DNA of 64,000 nucleotides from Streptomyces sp. NBC_00510 (GCA_036013505.1 CP107851.1:4039501-4103500); one strand, 5' to 3'. Shown: positions 33,557-43,328, counted from the stretch's first letter. The notes: generated from the letters alone by a model not told the origin. Translations and numbers: made by a program.

Positions 33557-33724
33557 CGTTTCCTCACATCTCAAAGCCGGGATGCGCCGATTCCACCCCG
33601 CGTCCCGCACATCCCAAAAGGACCTGCACCTACTGTGCATCCCCGCGACCGAAACGATTCACCATCCGGCTGCCTCCCGTACATCCGCCGACCATCGCCT
33701 GGGATGTGCGTACGAAACGACGAA

Positions 33725-33750
33725 GGGCCGGACCCCGAGGGGCCCGGCCC
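33725..33750 (-). terminator. Terminator of ychF
   Basis: 12-bp GC-rich stem with one mismatch (33725-33736 with 33739-33750), 24 bases beyond the ychF stop. Confidence 0.65.
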
Positions 33751-33773
33751 GTGACGCCGGAGGGAACGGCCGG

Positions 33774-34862
<1,089 letters not shown>

Positions 34863-35052
34863 GTGACGACTTCCCGTAGCGAGAGGTGGGTGGAATGGGC
34901 CGCCACGCCCGGGCGGGCGACCGGCGGACCGATCCACCAGTCTACGGAACGCACCGGCCCCAAGACGGGCCGCGCCCCCAGTGGCCCCCTGTGGCGGTGA
35001 AAAGTCGTGTCCTGCCCCCGTTTCACCCCTCCTCGGCGCCTACGTTGGGTGC

Positions 35053-35598
35053 GTGGAGCAACACAGTGCGCGCACACCCCACAAGAACAGCGGTGCACCC
35101 ACCGCCGCCTCCCCGCTGCCGCGGCCGGTCCGCCCGCAGCGTCGCCCGCAGGGCGCGACCGCCGTCCGGGGCGGTCTGCCCCGGGGGCCGCTGCTGCTGC
35201 GGGTGGCTCGGCTGCGCCGGACGGAGCCCCGGCTGACCGGACTGGGCACGGGCGTCTTCATCACGCTGACCGCGCTCGCCGGCGGCGCCGCGGACTCGCT
35301 GATCACGGGCGAGCCCGGCACCCTCTTCGGGGTCGTCTTCCTGCTGGCCTGCCTCGCCGCCGGAGCGTTCGTACGGCCGTACGACCTGTCGGCGGCGCCG
35401 GTCAGCGCGCCCATCGCCTTCACCATCGCGCTGGCCGTGACGGCCGGCGGCGACGGCGGGGGCTTCACGGGCCACCTGATGGGCCTGCTGACCGGCCTCG
35501 CCACGCAGACGGGCTGGTTGTACGGGGGCACGGTCGGTGCCGCGGTGATCGCGGCCGCGCGGAAGGTGGCCTATGTGATGCGCGAACGGCGCCGCTGA
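35053..35598 (+). CDS. DUF6542-type membrane protein
   Basis: A 181-residue protein. A basic, Pro-rich cytoplasmic N-terminus (VEQHSARTPHK...) of about 70 residues precedes four hydrophobic segments (from LTGLGTGVFITLTALAGG to GGTVGAAVIAAARK) and a basic end. Function unknown. The GTG at 35053 is chosen because TACGTT (35041-35046) ends 6 bases upstream, as expected of a leaderless mRNA; no Shine-Dalgarno is seen. Confidence 0.75.
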   Translation: MEQHSARTPHKNSGAPTAASPLPRPVRPQRRPQGATAVRGGLPRGPLLLRVARLRRTEPRLTGLGTGVFITLTALAGGAADSLITGEPGTLFGVVFLLACLAAGAFVRPYDLSAAPVSAPIAFTIALAVTAGGDGGGFTGHLMGLLTGLATQTGWLYGGTVGAAVIAAARKVAYVMRERRR

Positions 35599-35638
35599 GC
35601 GCCGCCCTCCACCGGCCGCCTCCCGCCGGCCGCCGCGG

Positions 35639-36382
35639 TCAGGTGCGGACGGCGGCCGCCGCCATGCCCGCGCCGACGATGCCCGCGTTGTTCTGCAGCG
35701 CGGCCGGCACGATCTCGGCCCTGATGCCGGTCAGGAGCGGCAGGAACCTGTCGGCCTTGCGGCTGACCCCGCCGCCGAGGATGAACAGCTCGGGCGAGAA
35801 GAGCATCTCGACGTGGGTGAGGTACTTGTGCAGGCGCTTCGCCCAGTGCTCCCAGGTGAGGTCCTCGTCGTCCTTGGCCTTGGTGGAGGCCTTCGTCTCG
35901 GCGTCGTGGCCGTGCAGTTCGAGGTGGCCCAGCTCGGTGTTGGGCAGCAGGCTGCCGTCGATGAAGACGGCGCTGCCGATGCCGGTGCCGAGGGTGAGCA
36001 CGATGACCGTGCCCTTGCGGCCACGGCCCGCCCCGTACTCCATCTCGGCCATGCCGGCGGCGTCCGCGTCGTTGAGCAGGGTCACCGCGCAGCCGACCTT
36101 CTGGGACAGGAGCCCGGCGGCGTCCATGTCGATCCAGCCCTTGTCGACGTTCGCCGCCGTGCGTGTCATGCCGTGCGTGACCACTCCGGGGAAGGTGGCC
36201 CCGACGGGGCCCGTCCACCCGAAGTGGTCGACGACCTGCTTCACGCACTCCGCGACGGCGTCGGGGGTCGCGGGATGGGGGGTGAGCACTTTGAAGCGCT
36301 CCTCCGCCAAGTCACCACGCCCGAGATCGACCGGGGCACCCTTGATGCCCGATCCGCCGATGTCCACACCGAAAACGCTCAT
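35639..36382 (-). CDS. ppgK: Polyphosphate glucokinase
   Basis: A 247-residue ROK-family kinase that phosphorylates glucose with polyphosphate (and often ATP). The phosphate motif DIGGSGIKG is at 6-14, then TFPGVVTHGMTRTAANVDKGW (sugar site), NDADAAGMAE (catalytic Asp) and LTLGTGIGSAVFIDG. Length and motifs fit actinobacterial PpgK. TAGCGT (36394-36389) ends 6 bases before the ATG, inside the short gap after ispH, so it has its own leaderless-type promoter. It links polyphosphate stores to glycolysis. Confidence 0.95.
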   Translation of the reverse strand: MSVFGVDIGGSGIKGAPVDLGRGDLAEERFKVLTPHPATPDAVAECVKQVVDHFGWTGPVGATFPGVVTHGMTRTAANVDKGWIDMDAAGLLSQKVGCAVTLLNDADAAGMAEMEYGAGRGRKGTVIVLTLGTGIGSAVFIDGSLLPNTELGHLELHGHDAETKASTKAKDDEDLTWEHWAKRLHKYLTHVEMLFSPELFILGGGVSRKADRFLPLLTGIRAEIVPAALQNNAGIVGAGMAAAAVRT

Positions 36383-36411
36383 GCCCCAACGCTACGACGT
36401 GGCACGGTCGG

Positions 36412-37407
36412 TCACCCCTCGGAGGTGCCGCCCCGCATCAGTTCGGCGGCCTCGGCGCGCAGGTCCCGGCGGAGCTCCTTGGGCAGCGAGAAGGTGATCG
36501 ACTCCTCGGCGGCCTTGACGATCTCCACGTCCTCGAAGCCGCGGGCGGCCAGCCACTCCAGCACCTGCTCGACGAGCACCTCGGGCACGGAGGCGCCGGA
36601 GGTGACACCGACGGTGGACACGCCGTCCAGCCACGCCTCGTCGATCTCGTCGGCGAAGTCCACCAGGTACGAGGCGCGGGCCCCGGCCAGCTTGGCGACC
36701 TCGACCAGGCGCACGGAGTTGGAGGAGTTGCGCGAGCCGACGACGATGACCAGTTCGGCCTCGGCGCCCATCTGCTTCACGGCGAGCTGACGGTTCTGCG
36801 TGGCGTAGCAGATGTCGTCGCTCGGCGGCGAGATCAGCAGCGGGAACTTCTCCTTGAGCGCGTCGACGGTCTCCATCGTCTCGTCCACGGAGAGCGTGGT
36901 CTGGGAGAGCCAGACGACCTTGGACGGGTCGCGGACCTCGACCTTCCCGACGTCGCCGGGGCCGTCGACCAGGGTGATGTGGTCGGGGGCCTCGCCGGAG
37001 GTGCCGATGACCTCCTCGTGGCCCTCGTGGCCGATCAGGAGGATGTCGTAGTCCTCGCCCGCGAACCGCACGGCCTCCTTGTGGACCTTGGTGACCAGCG
37101 GGCAGGTCGCGTCGATCGTGGCGAGCCGCCCCTTGGCGGCCTCCTCGTGGACGACCGGGGCGACGCCGTGGGCGGAGAACATGACGATCGACCCAGGCGG
37201 CACCTCCTCCGTCTGCTCGACGAAGATCGCGCCCTTCCGCTCCAGGGTCTGCACGACGTACTTGTTGTGGACGATCTCGTGGCGGACGTACACGGGGGCC
37301 CCGTACTGCTCCAGGGCCTTCTCGACGGCGATCACGGCACGGTCCACACCCGCGCAGTAGCCTCGCGGGGCGGCGAGCAGGACGCGGCGGGAAGTCGTAG
37401 CGGTCAT
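36412..37407 (-). CDS. ispH: 4-hydroxy-3-methylbut-2-enyl diphosphate reductase
   Basis: Last enzyme of the MEP isoprenoid pathway (LytB), 331 residues. The three [4Fe-4S] Cys are in PRGYCAGV (C18), DATCPLVTKVH and CYATQNRQ; the substrate His and Glu occur in RHEIVHNKYV, SAHGVAP and EQTEEVPPG. The ATG at 37407 lacks a ribosome site; TACGAT (37419-37414) ends 6 bases upstream, suggesting a leaderless mRNA. Its product feeds prenyl chains such as those made by the cis-prenyltransferase at the window end. Confidence 0.96.
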   Translation of the reverse strand: MTATTSRRVLLAAPRGYCAGVDRAVIAVEKALEQYGAPVYVRHEIVHNKYVVQTLERKGAIFVEQTEEVPPGSIVMFSAHGVAPVVHEEAAKGRLATIDATCPLVTKVHKEAVRFAGEDYDILLIGHEGHEEVIGTSGEAPDHITLVDGPGDVGKVEVRDPSKVVWLSQTTLSVDETMETVDALKEKFPLLISPPSDDICYATQNRQLAVKQMGAEAELVIVVGSRNSSNSVRLVEVAKLAGARASYLVDFADEIDEAWLDGVSTVGVTSGASVPEVLVEQVLEWLAARGFEDVEIVKAAEESITFSLPKELRRDLRAEAAELMRGGTSEG

Positions 37408-37531
37408 GTGCCCATCGTACGGGGCCCGGACGGGGCCCCATCGCTGCCCCGCATGGTCCGGCCGGGGGTGCGGAGGCGGCGGCGGAGCACCGCGGGGCGC
37501 ACGCGCGGACGGCACGGACCGGGCACGGGGC

Positions 37532-37723
37532 TCAGCGGCAGCGCCGCGGGCCCCGGGCGGCACGGCGGGCGGCGAGCGCCCATCCGGTCGCGAGGGCGGC
37601 GCCCGCCAGGGGCAGGCAGCTGAAGCAGCCGCAGCCGGGACCGTAGCGGCCGACGCGGAACCCGGCGTGGACACGCGGCGGGCGTTCGGACGGGGTCCAG
37701 CCGTACCGGCCGGGTCGGCGCAT
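37532..37723 (-). CDS. Small Cys-containing membrane-like hypothetical protein
   Basis: A 63-residue frame, beginning MRRPGRYGWTPSERPPRV, with YGPGCGCFSCLPLAGAALATGWAL (three Cys, then a hydrophobic stretch) and a basic tail. GGGAG lies 5 bases before the ATG. The Gly/Cys/Phe motif followed by a membrane-like helix looks like a real small Streptomyces protein and not a shadow frame, but no family is recognised. The flanking bases (37408-37531, 37724-37873) show no other gene. Confidence 0.5.
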   Translation of the reverse strand: MRRPGRYGWTPSERPPRVHAGFRVGRYGPGCGCFSCLPLAGAALATGWALAARRAARGPRRCR

Positions 37724-37885
37724 GGGAGCTCCCGGGACCTGTCGGAGACGCCGGCGTCACCGACGTCAGCGGTTTACCGGGTTGCCCCCAGCCTGCGCTG
37801 CGGCCGGGCGGGGGGACAGCGGGGCGTGCCATTCGGGTCGGGCGGGAGGGGCGTCACTGTCCGTGGCGGGGGCTAGTCTCGGCGT

Positions 37886-39094
37886 ATGGCTGTGAACACG
37901 TCCTCGGAGGCGCCGATCCCTGTCGGCGAGGTGTCCCGGCTGATCGGCGGCTGGGTCGACCGGCTCGGCCCGGTGTGGGTCGAGGGGCAGATCACCCAGT
38001 TGTCACGGCGCCCGGGCGCGGGCGTGGTGTTCCTGACGCTGCGCGATCCGTCGCACGACATCTCGCTCAGCGTCACCTGCCGCCGGGCGGTCTTCGACGC
38101 CTTCGACGGGGCGGTCGGCGAGGGCGCCCGGGTCGTGGTGCACGCCAAGCCGGAGTGGTACGCGCCGCGCGGCCAGCTGTCGCTGCGCGCGGCGGAGATC
38201 CGCCCGATAGGCGTCGGCGACCTGCTGCTGCGGCTGGAGCAGCTGAAGAAGCGGCTGGCGGCCGAGGGCCTGTTCGCCCCGGAGCGCAAGCGGCCGCTGC
38301 CGTTCCTGCCGCAGCTGATCGGGCTGGTCTGCGGCCGGGCGTCGGCCGCCGAGCGGGACGTGCTGGAGAACGCGCGGCTGCGCTGGCCCGCGGTCCGCTT
38401 CGAGGTGCGCAACGTGCCCGTCCAGGGCGCGTACGCGGTGCCCCAGGTGATCGAGGCGGTGCGCGGGCTGGACGCGCACCCCGAGGTCGACGTGATCATC
38501 GTGGCGCGGGGCGGCGGCAGCGTGGAGGACCTGCTGCCGTTCTCGGACGAGCGGCTGGTGCGGACGGTCGCGGAGTGCCGTACGCCCGTGGTGTCGGCGA
38601 TCGGGCACGAGCCGGACACCCCGCTGCTGGACCTGGTGGCCGATCTCCGCGCCTCGACGCCGACCGACGCGGCCAAGCGGGTCGTGCCGGACGTCGGCGA
38701 GGAGCTGGCCCGGGTCGAGCAGCTGCGGCAGCGGTCGCTGCGGGTGATGCGCGGGCTGCTGGACCGGGAGGAGCGGGGGCTGGCCGCGGCGGTGAGCCGG
38801 CCGTGCATGGCACGGCCCCATCTGATGGTGGACGAGCGCGCCGAGCAGGTCACGGCGCTGCTGGAGCGCTCCCGCCGCCATCTGCGGCACCGGCTGGACC
38901 GGGCGGAGGACGAGCTGGCGCACACCCGGGCCCGGGTCGTGGCGCTCTCCCCCGCCGCCACGCTGCAGCGCGGGTACGCGGTGCTGCAGCGCGAGGACGG
39001 GCAGGTCGTGCGCGCCGCGGACGAGGTGGCCGAGGAGGAGAAGCTGCGCGCCCGGGTGGCCGAGGGCGAGTTCACCGTCCGCGTCACGCGCTGA
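37886..39094 (+). CDS. xseA: Exodeoxyribonuclease VII large subunit
   Basis: A 402-residue nuclease subunit. The N-terminal OB fold (PVWVEGQITQLSRRPGAGVVFLTLRD) is followed by the conserved catalytic domain (LPQLIGLVCGRASAAERDVLENARLRWP, VIIVARGGGSVEDLLPFSDERLVR, SAIGHEPDTPLLDLVADLRASTPTDAA), a long coiled coil and the LSPAATLQRGYAVL end. It degrades single-stranded DNA in complex with several XseB. TAGTCT (37874-37879) ends 6 bases before the ATG, suggesting a leaderless mRNA. Confidence 0.96.
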   Translation: MAVNTSSEAPIPVGEVSRLIGGWVDRLGPVWVEGQITQLSRRPGAGVVFLTLRDPSHDISLSVTCRRAVFDAFDGAVGEGARVVVHAKPEWYAPRGQLSLRAAEIRPIGVGDLLLRLEQLKKRLAAEGLFAPERKRPLPFLPQLIGLVCGRASAAERDVLENARLRWPAVRFEVRNVPVQGAYAVPQVIEAVRGLDAHPEVDVIIVARGGGSVEDLLPFSDERLVRTVAECRTPVVSAIGHEPDTPLLDLVADLRASTPTDAAKRVVPDVGEELARVEQLRQRSLRVMRGLLDREERGLAAAVSRPCMARPHLMVDERAEQVTALLERSRRHLRHRLDRAEDELAHTRARVVALSPAATLQRGYAVLQREDGQVVRAADEVAEEEKLRARVAEGEFTVRVTR

Positions 39095-39169
39095 CCGCCG
39101 GAGCGCCGGTCCCGGGCCGGCCGCCGCGCGTCCGGCCGCCGTGTCGGAGGGCGGCCCTAGGCTGGTGCC

Positions 39170-39409
39170 ATGGCAGATCAGGACACGCTGGGGTACGAGC
39201 AGGCCCGCGACGAGCTCGTCGACGTCGTTCGCCGTCTGGAGGCCGGCGGCTCCACGCTCGAGGAGTCCCTCGCCCTGTGGGAGCGGGGGGAGCAGCTCGC
39301 CAAGGTGTGCCGCGACTGGCTGGAGGGCGCCCGCGCCCGGCTGGACGCGGCCCTGGCGGAGGAGTCCGGCGCCGCCGGGCAGGGACCGGAGGCCGCGGAG
39401 GAGGGATGA
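39170..39409 (+). CDS. xseB: Exodeoxyribonuclease VII small subunit
   Basis: A 79-residue helical subunit (GYEQARDELVDVVRRLEAGGSTLEESLALWERGEQLAKVC) of the size and pattern of XseB. It follows xseA by 75 bases and has its own candidate -10, TAGGCT (39158-39163), ending 6 bases before the ATG without a ribosome site, so it may be transcribed independently as well. Confidence 0.95.
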   Translation: MADQDTLGYEQARDELVDVVRRLEAGGSTLEESLALWERGEQLAKVCRDWLEGARARLDAALAEESGAAGQGPEAAEEG

Positions 39410-39456
39410 CCGGGTGAGCGGGGCGCGGGCGGCGTGAGCCGCTTCACGTCGTAATA

Positions 39457-39488
39457 GTTGAAAGTTCAGTTGAAAATTCATCTATGCT
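39457..39488 (+). promoter_or_regulatory. Promoter with tandem palindromic repeats
   Basis: Two 12-bp direct repeats, GTTGAAAGTTCA (39457-39468) and GTTGAAAATTCA (39469-39480). Each contains a TGAAnnTTCA palindrome. TATGCT (39483-39488) follows as a -10 candidate. The repeats would cover the -35 region, so a repressor is likely. Confidence 0.55.
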
Positions 39489-39550
39489 GACGGGAGTGTC
39501 CCGACGCGCCCCTCCCCAGGGCGCGGTTCCACATCCCCACAGAGGTACCG

Positions 39551-40144
39551 ATGACCCTCCAGCTCGACACCGCCGCCCAGAACCTCCTCTTCCTCGATGC
39601 GCGCACCGCCAACGCCTTCACCGACGAACCGGTGACCGACGAGCAGGTCCAGGCCGTGTACGACCTGGTCAAGTACGCCCCGACCGCCTACAACCAGCAG
39701 CCGCTGCGCGTCGTGCTGGTGCGCTCCCCCGAGGCCCGCGAGCGTCTGGTGGGCCACATGAACGAGGGCAACCGGGCGAAGACCGCCACGGCGCCGCTGG
39801 TCGCGGTCCTGGCCGCCGACAACGAGTTCCACGAGGAGCTGCCGGTCCAGTTCCCGTCCTTCCCGCAGGCCAAGGAGGTGCTCTTCGCCGAGCGCCCGGT
39901 GCGTGAGGCGTCCGCCGGCTTCAACGCCGCCCTGCAGGTCGGCTACTTCATCCTGGGCGTGCGCGCCGCGGGCCTGGCCGCCGGACCGATGACCGGCTAC
40001 AACGCCGACGCCATCGACAAGGACTTCTTCCCCGACGGCGACCACTCCGTGCTGGCCGTGGTCAACATCGGCAAGCCGGGCGAGAACGCCTGGCGCGAGC
40101 GCGGGCCGCGCCTGGCCTACGACGAGGTCGTCACCACCGTCTGA
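39551..40144 (+). CDS. Malonic semialdehyde reductase / nitroreductase family (RutE-like)
   Basis: A 197-residue flavoprotein. FMN-site motifs are visible: FTDEPVTDEQVQAVYDLVKYAPTAYNQQPLRVVLV and MTGYNADAIDKDFFPDG, plus the C-terminal NIGKPGENAWRERGPRL. This subfamily reduces malonic semialdehyde to 3-hydroxypropionate or acts as a general nitroreductase; which holds here is uncertain, since no other pyrimidine-utilisation genes are nearby. GAGG lies 5 bases before the ATG. Confidence 0.85.
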   Translation: MTLQLDTAAQNLLFLDARTANAFTDEPVTDEQVQAVYDLVKYAPTAYNQQPLRVVLVRSPEARERLVGHMNEGNRAKTATAPLVAVLAADNEFHEELPVQFPSFPQAKEVLFAERPVREASAGFNAALQVGYFILGVRAAGLAAGPMTGYNADAIDKDFFPDGDHSVLAVVNIGKPGENAWRERGPRLAYDEVVTTV

Positions 40145-40162
40145 CGACGACCGCCCCTCACG

Positions 40163-40193
40163 TCACCGCCGCCGGCAGGGCCGGCGGCGGTGA
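40163..40193. terminator. Bidirectional terminator, nitroreductase / DUF4245 gene
   Basis: Perfect 14-bp stem (40163-40176 with 40180-40193), loop of 3, between convergent stop codons at 40144 and 40214. Confidence 0.8.
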
Positions 40194-40213
40194 GGTGGTT
40201 CAGGGTTCAGGGC

Positions 40214-40750
40214 TCAGCCCTGCCGGCCGCCCCGCTCTTCGAGCGCGGCGGCCAGTTCCGCGAGCCGGGCCATCGGGGCCGTGCCGGTGACCATCGTGGT
40301 CACCCCGCCCTCCTCGCGCACCAGCGCGTCGTACTTGTGGCCCTCGTAGCGCTGCCAGGTCTCACCGCCGACGGTGCGGGTACCCACCCGCTTCGCCTCG
40401 TGGCTCTTCTGCGCGACGAACTTCTCCGCGGCCTCGTTGCTCTGCTCGACGGCCGCGTACTCGTTCTTCGGGTCGACGAAGCCCAGGTGCCACCGCACCG
40501 CCCGCGGGTCGGTGGACTCGTACGTCACCGAGGTCGCCCGCCAGTCCTCGCCGAGCCCCACCGGGGCCGCCACCTGGTACGGGGCGTCGCGCCGTGCCTG
40601 GTCGAGCTCGACCCGGTAGCCGACCACCTTGACGGGGTCGTGGTTCTCGTCGTGCGGGATGAAGAGCCAGATGCCCCCGGCGACGACGCCGATCGCCGCC
40701 ATCGAGAGCACCATGTCCCGCAGTGTTTCCGTGCCGCGCTTCTTTGCCAC
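40214..40750 (-). CDS. DUF4245 membrane-anchored protein
   Basis: A 178-residue protein with a short basic N-terminus (VAKKRGTETLRDMV), one membrane segment (MAAIGVVAGGIWLFIP) and an external domain of the DUF4245 family (YRVELDQARRDAPYQVAAPVGLGEDWRATSVTYE; VGGETWQRYEGHKYDALVREEGGVTTMVTG). Function unknown. A GTG start at 40750 is preferred by family pattern. Confidence 0.85.
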   Translation of the reverse strand: MAKKRGTETLRDMVLSMAAIGVVAGGIWLFIPHDENHDPVKVVGYRVELDQARRDAPYQVAAPVGLGEDWRATSVTYESTDPRAVRWHLGFVDPKNEYAAVEQSNEAAEKFVAQKSHEAKRVGTRTVGGETWQRYEGHKYDALVREEGGVTTMVTGTAPMARLAELAAALEERGGRQG

Positions 40751-40853
40751 GCCCCCTATGGTCCACCATGCCCCGGACCGTCCGTCCGCCCGGGGTCGCA
40801 CCCGGCGGAATTCCGCTCATGTGACAGGTGCCCTGCTCATCCTGGCGGGGTCC

Positions 40854-40880
40854 GGATAAGGTCGTAACACCCTCTTATCC
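40854..40880 (+). promoter_or_regulatory. Candidate glpX promoter with inverted repeat
   Basis: GGATAAG (40854-40860) and CTTATCC (40874-40880) form a perfect 7-bp inverted repeat with a 13-base spacer. A possible -10, TAAGGT (40857-40862), overlaps the left arm. Confidence 0.45.
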
Positions 40881-40911
40881 CGGCCGTCCTCGTACAGAAA
40901 GGTGCGCTGTG

Positions 40912-41955
40912 ATGACCGAGCAGCACGAAAACCACAACCTGCCGCCGCAACTCGAGGTGAATCCCGAGGCTCCCGACCGCAACCTCGCCCTGGAACTCGT
41001 CCGGGTCACCGAGGCCGCCGCCATGGCGGCCGGCCGCTGGGTCGGACGCGGCGACAAGAACGGCGCGGACGGCGCCGCCGTCAAGGCCATGCGCACCCTC
41101 GTCTCCACCGTGTCGATGAACGGCGTCGTCGTCATCGGCGAGGGCGAGAAGGACGAGGCCCCGATGCTCTTCAACGGGGAGCGCATCGGCGACGGGAACG
41201 GCGCGGAGTGCGACATCGCCGTGGACCCGATCGACGGCACCACCCTGACCGCCAAGGGCATGCCCAACGCCATCGCGGTGCTCGCCGCCGCGGACCGTGG
41301 CGCGATGTACGACCCCTCGGCCGTCTTCTACATGGACAAACTGGTCACCGGCCCCGAGGCCGCCGACTACGTCGACATCACCGCCCCGCCCTCGGTCAAC
41401 ATCCGCCGGGTCGCCAAGGCGAAGGGCAGCGCCCCCGAGGACGTCACGGTCGTCATCCTCGACCGCCCCCGCCACGAGGGCATCGTCAAGGAGATCCGGG
41501 AGACCGGCGCGCGGATCAAGTTCATCTCCGACGGCGACGTGGCCGGCGCGATCATGGCCGTCCGCGAGGGCACCGGCGTCGACATGCTGATGGGCGTCGG
41601 TGGCACGCCCGAGGGCATCATCGCGGCCTGCGCGATCAAGTGCCTGGGCGGCACCATCCAGGGCCGGCTGTGGCCGAAGGACGAGGCGGAGAAGCAGCGC
41701 GCCCTGGACGCGGGCCACGACCTGGAGCGGATCCTGCACACGGACGACCTGGTCGAGGGCGACAACGTCTTCTTCGTCGCCACCGGCATCACCGACGGCG
41801 AGCTGCTGCGCGGGGTGCGGTACCGCGCCGAGACCGCGATCACCCAGTCGCTGGTCATGCGCTCGAAGTCCGGCACGATCCGCCAGATCGACTCCACGCA
41901 CCGGCTGTCGAAGCTGCGCGCCTACAGCACCATCGACTTCGACCGCGCGCGCTGA
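40912..41955 (+). CDS. glpX: Class II fructose-1,6-bisphosphatase
   Basis: A 347-residue gluconeogenic phosphatase. Metal and substrate motifs are GEGEKDEAPML (76-86) and the lithium-sensitive motif DPIDGTTLTAKG (105-116); FISDGDVAGAIMA and GVGGTPEGIIAACAIKCLGG follow. Length and motifs match actinobacterial GlpX, the sole FBPase type in these organisms. An AAAGG site stands 9-10 bases before the ATG; a GTG directly before it is an alternative start. Confidence 0.96.
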   Translation: MTEQHENHNLPPQLEVNPEAPDRNLALELVRVTEAAAMAAGRWVGRGDKNGADGAAVKAMRTLVSTVSMNGVVVIGEGEKDEAPMLFNGERIGDGNGAECDIAVDPIDGTTLTAKGMPNAIAVLAAADRGAMYDPSAVFYMDKLVTGPEAADYVDITAPPSVNIRRVAKAKGSAPEDVTVVILDRPRHEGIVKEIRETGARIKFISDGDVAGAIMAVREGTGVDMLMGVGGTPEGIIAACAIKCLGGTIQGRLWPKDEAEKQRALDAGHDLERILHTDDLVEGDNVFFVATGITDGELLRGVRYRAETAITQSLVMRSKSGTIRQIDSTHRLSKLRAYSTIDFDRAR

Positions 41956-41990
41956 GCCGCCGCGGCAGCCGCCGCGCACCGGCACACGAG

Positions 41991-42021
41991 AACCGGGACC
42001 CCGCCGTATCGGCGGGGTCCC
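41991..42021. terminator. Bidirectional terminator, glpX / WhiB-like gene
   Basis: Perfect 14-bp stem (41991-42004 with 42008-42021), loop TAT, followed by CCCTTTCG on the plus strand. It lies between convergent stops. Confidence 0.85.
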
Positions 42022-42035
42022 GGCCCTTTCGTCGT

Positions 42036-42389
42036 TCAGCCGGCCGCGGCGATCTGCGTCCCGGGCCGCTGCAGCTCCGCCTCACGGCGGCGGCGCCGGG
42101 CCAGTACGACCCTGCGCTCCGCGGCGGTCATCCCGCCCCACACGCCGTAGGGCTCCGGCTGGAGCAGCGCGTGCTCGCGGCACTCCAGCATCACCGGGCA
42201 GCGCGCGCACACCCGCTTGGCGGCCTCCTCCCGGGACAGCCGCGCCGCGGTCGGCTCCTTCGAAGGCGCGAAGAACAGACCCGCCTCGTCACTGCGGCAC
42301 GCCGCCTCCGAGTGCCATGGGCCGCCCAGGTCCCGGGGGTGACTCAGGGAGGACCTGGAGGCTGCCGGGGGCTCGATCGGTTGAAGCAC
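42036..42389 (-). CDS. WhiB-family (Wbl) Fe-S transcription factor
   Basis: A 117-residue Wbl protein. Cluster ligands are C31, C61, C64 and C70; the family turn GVWGG is at 82-86, followed by a basic helix RRVVLARRRRREAE that contacts DNA. Wbl proteins bind the principal sigma factor and hold an O2/NO-sensitive [4Fe-4S] cluster. The GTG start has AGGAG 6 bases upstream. From its position beside glpX it may correspond to the gene called wblI in S. coelicolor, but I am not sure of that name. Confidence 0.93.
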   Translation of the reverse strand: MLQPIEPPAASRSSLSHPRDLGGPWHSEAACRSDEAGLFFAPSKEPTAARLSREEAAKRVCARCPVMLECREHALLQPEPYGVWGGMTAAERRVVLARRRRREAELQRPGTQIAAAG

Positions 42390-42632
42390 GGGATACTCCT
42401 GACGACGGCTCGGCTTGGTGTCACCCTTGCCCGTCGCTGCGGTGCCGGTGCGTCTCCACGGGTCTGTCGGCGTGAGGAGGGCTGCGGCGAGCGACGTGTC
42501 CCCTTGCCCTACCCGCTGTGCGCGCGTTCATGCGCACCGTGTCGGGGCCGCCGCCCGGGCCACGCCTCCATAGCACCGGGACCACGCTCCGCCGACCCCC
42601 TTGCACGGCACGGGAGTTGACCCGCGCCGCGG

Positions 42633-43310
42633 TCAGCCGTCGAGTTCGGCGGGGCCGAGCCCCTTCTTCTTCACACGCTTGCCCCGGCGCGGCTTGGCCT
42701 CGACGCCGCCCCAGAAGGCGAAGCCCTGCACCTTGATGACCGGGGCGTGCGGGTCGGGCGACTCGTACGCCTTCACGTCGGAGCCGCCCATGATGCCCAC
42801 AACGCCGCCGCCGTGCAGGGTCACGTTCTCGGGGACCTTGATCTCGATGCCGCCCATGATGGCCGTGCAGTTGATGACGAGCTCGGGGCTGGTGAAGGTG
42901 GCCTCGGTGAGGTCGATGACGACGCCGCCCATGATGGCGACGGCGTTGATCTTCGAGCCGACCCGCCAGCGCCCCTTGCGCTCGGCACCGCCGAGGATGC
43001 CGATCAGGTTGGGGTTCTCGCCGGAGCCGTCCGGCACCCAGTGGTGCGCCCCCGGCGACGGGGCGGGTGCGCTCGTCGTGCGTCCCGCGGGGAGGTCGCG
43101 GACGTACGGCTCCAGTTCGCCGACGGTCTTGGCCGCGTAGACCCCGTCGAGCCGCTCGGAGTGCTCCTCGGTGGTCAGACGACCCTCCGCGAGGGCATCG
43201 CGAAGGATGTCCGCCACCCGGTCGCGGTCCGCGTCGGACGCACGGATATCGGCTTCGGCGACGGGGCGCACGGGGTGCTGTTCACGCTTCTGGAGCGACG
43301 ACTCATCCAC
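42633..43310 (-). CDS. DUF1707 and LiaF-like C-terminal domain protein
   Basis: A 225-residue soluble protein. The DUF1707 domain (IRASDADRDRVADILRDALAEGRLTTEEHSERLDGVYAAKT) is followed by a Pro/Ala linker and a beta-rich domain of the LiaF/cell-wall stress type (LIGILGGAERKGRW, INAVAIMGGVVIDL, AIMGGIEIKVPENV). The GTG at 43310 is chosen: TACGGT (43322-43317) ends 6 bases upstream, so the mRNA is likely leaderless; an in-frame GTG at 43325 is the alternative. Envelope stress response is a guess from the family. Confidence 0.85.
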   Translation of the reverse strand: MDESSLQKREQHPVRPVAEADIRASDADRDRVADILRDALAEGRLTTEEHSERLDGVYAAKTVGELEPYVRDLPAGRTTSAPAPSPGAHHWVPDGSGENPNLIGILGGAERKGRWRVGSKINAVAIMGGVVIDLTEATFTSPELVINCTAIMGGIEIKVPENVTLHGGGVVGIMGGSDVKAYESPDPHAPVIKVQGFAFWGGVEAKPRRGKRVKKKGLGPAELDG

Positions 43311-43328
43311 CCGACTACCGTACACAAA

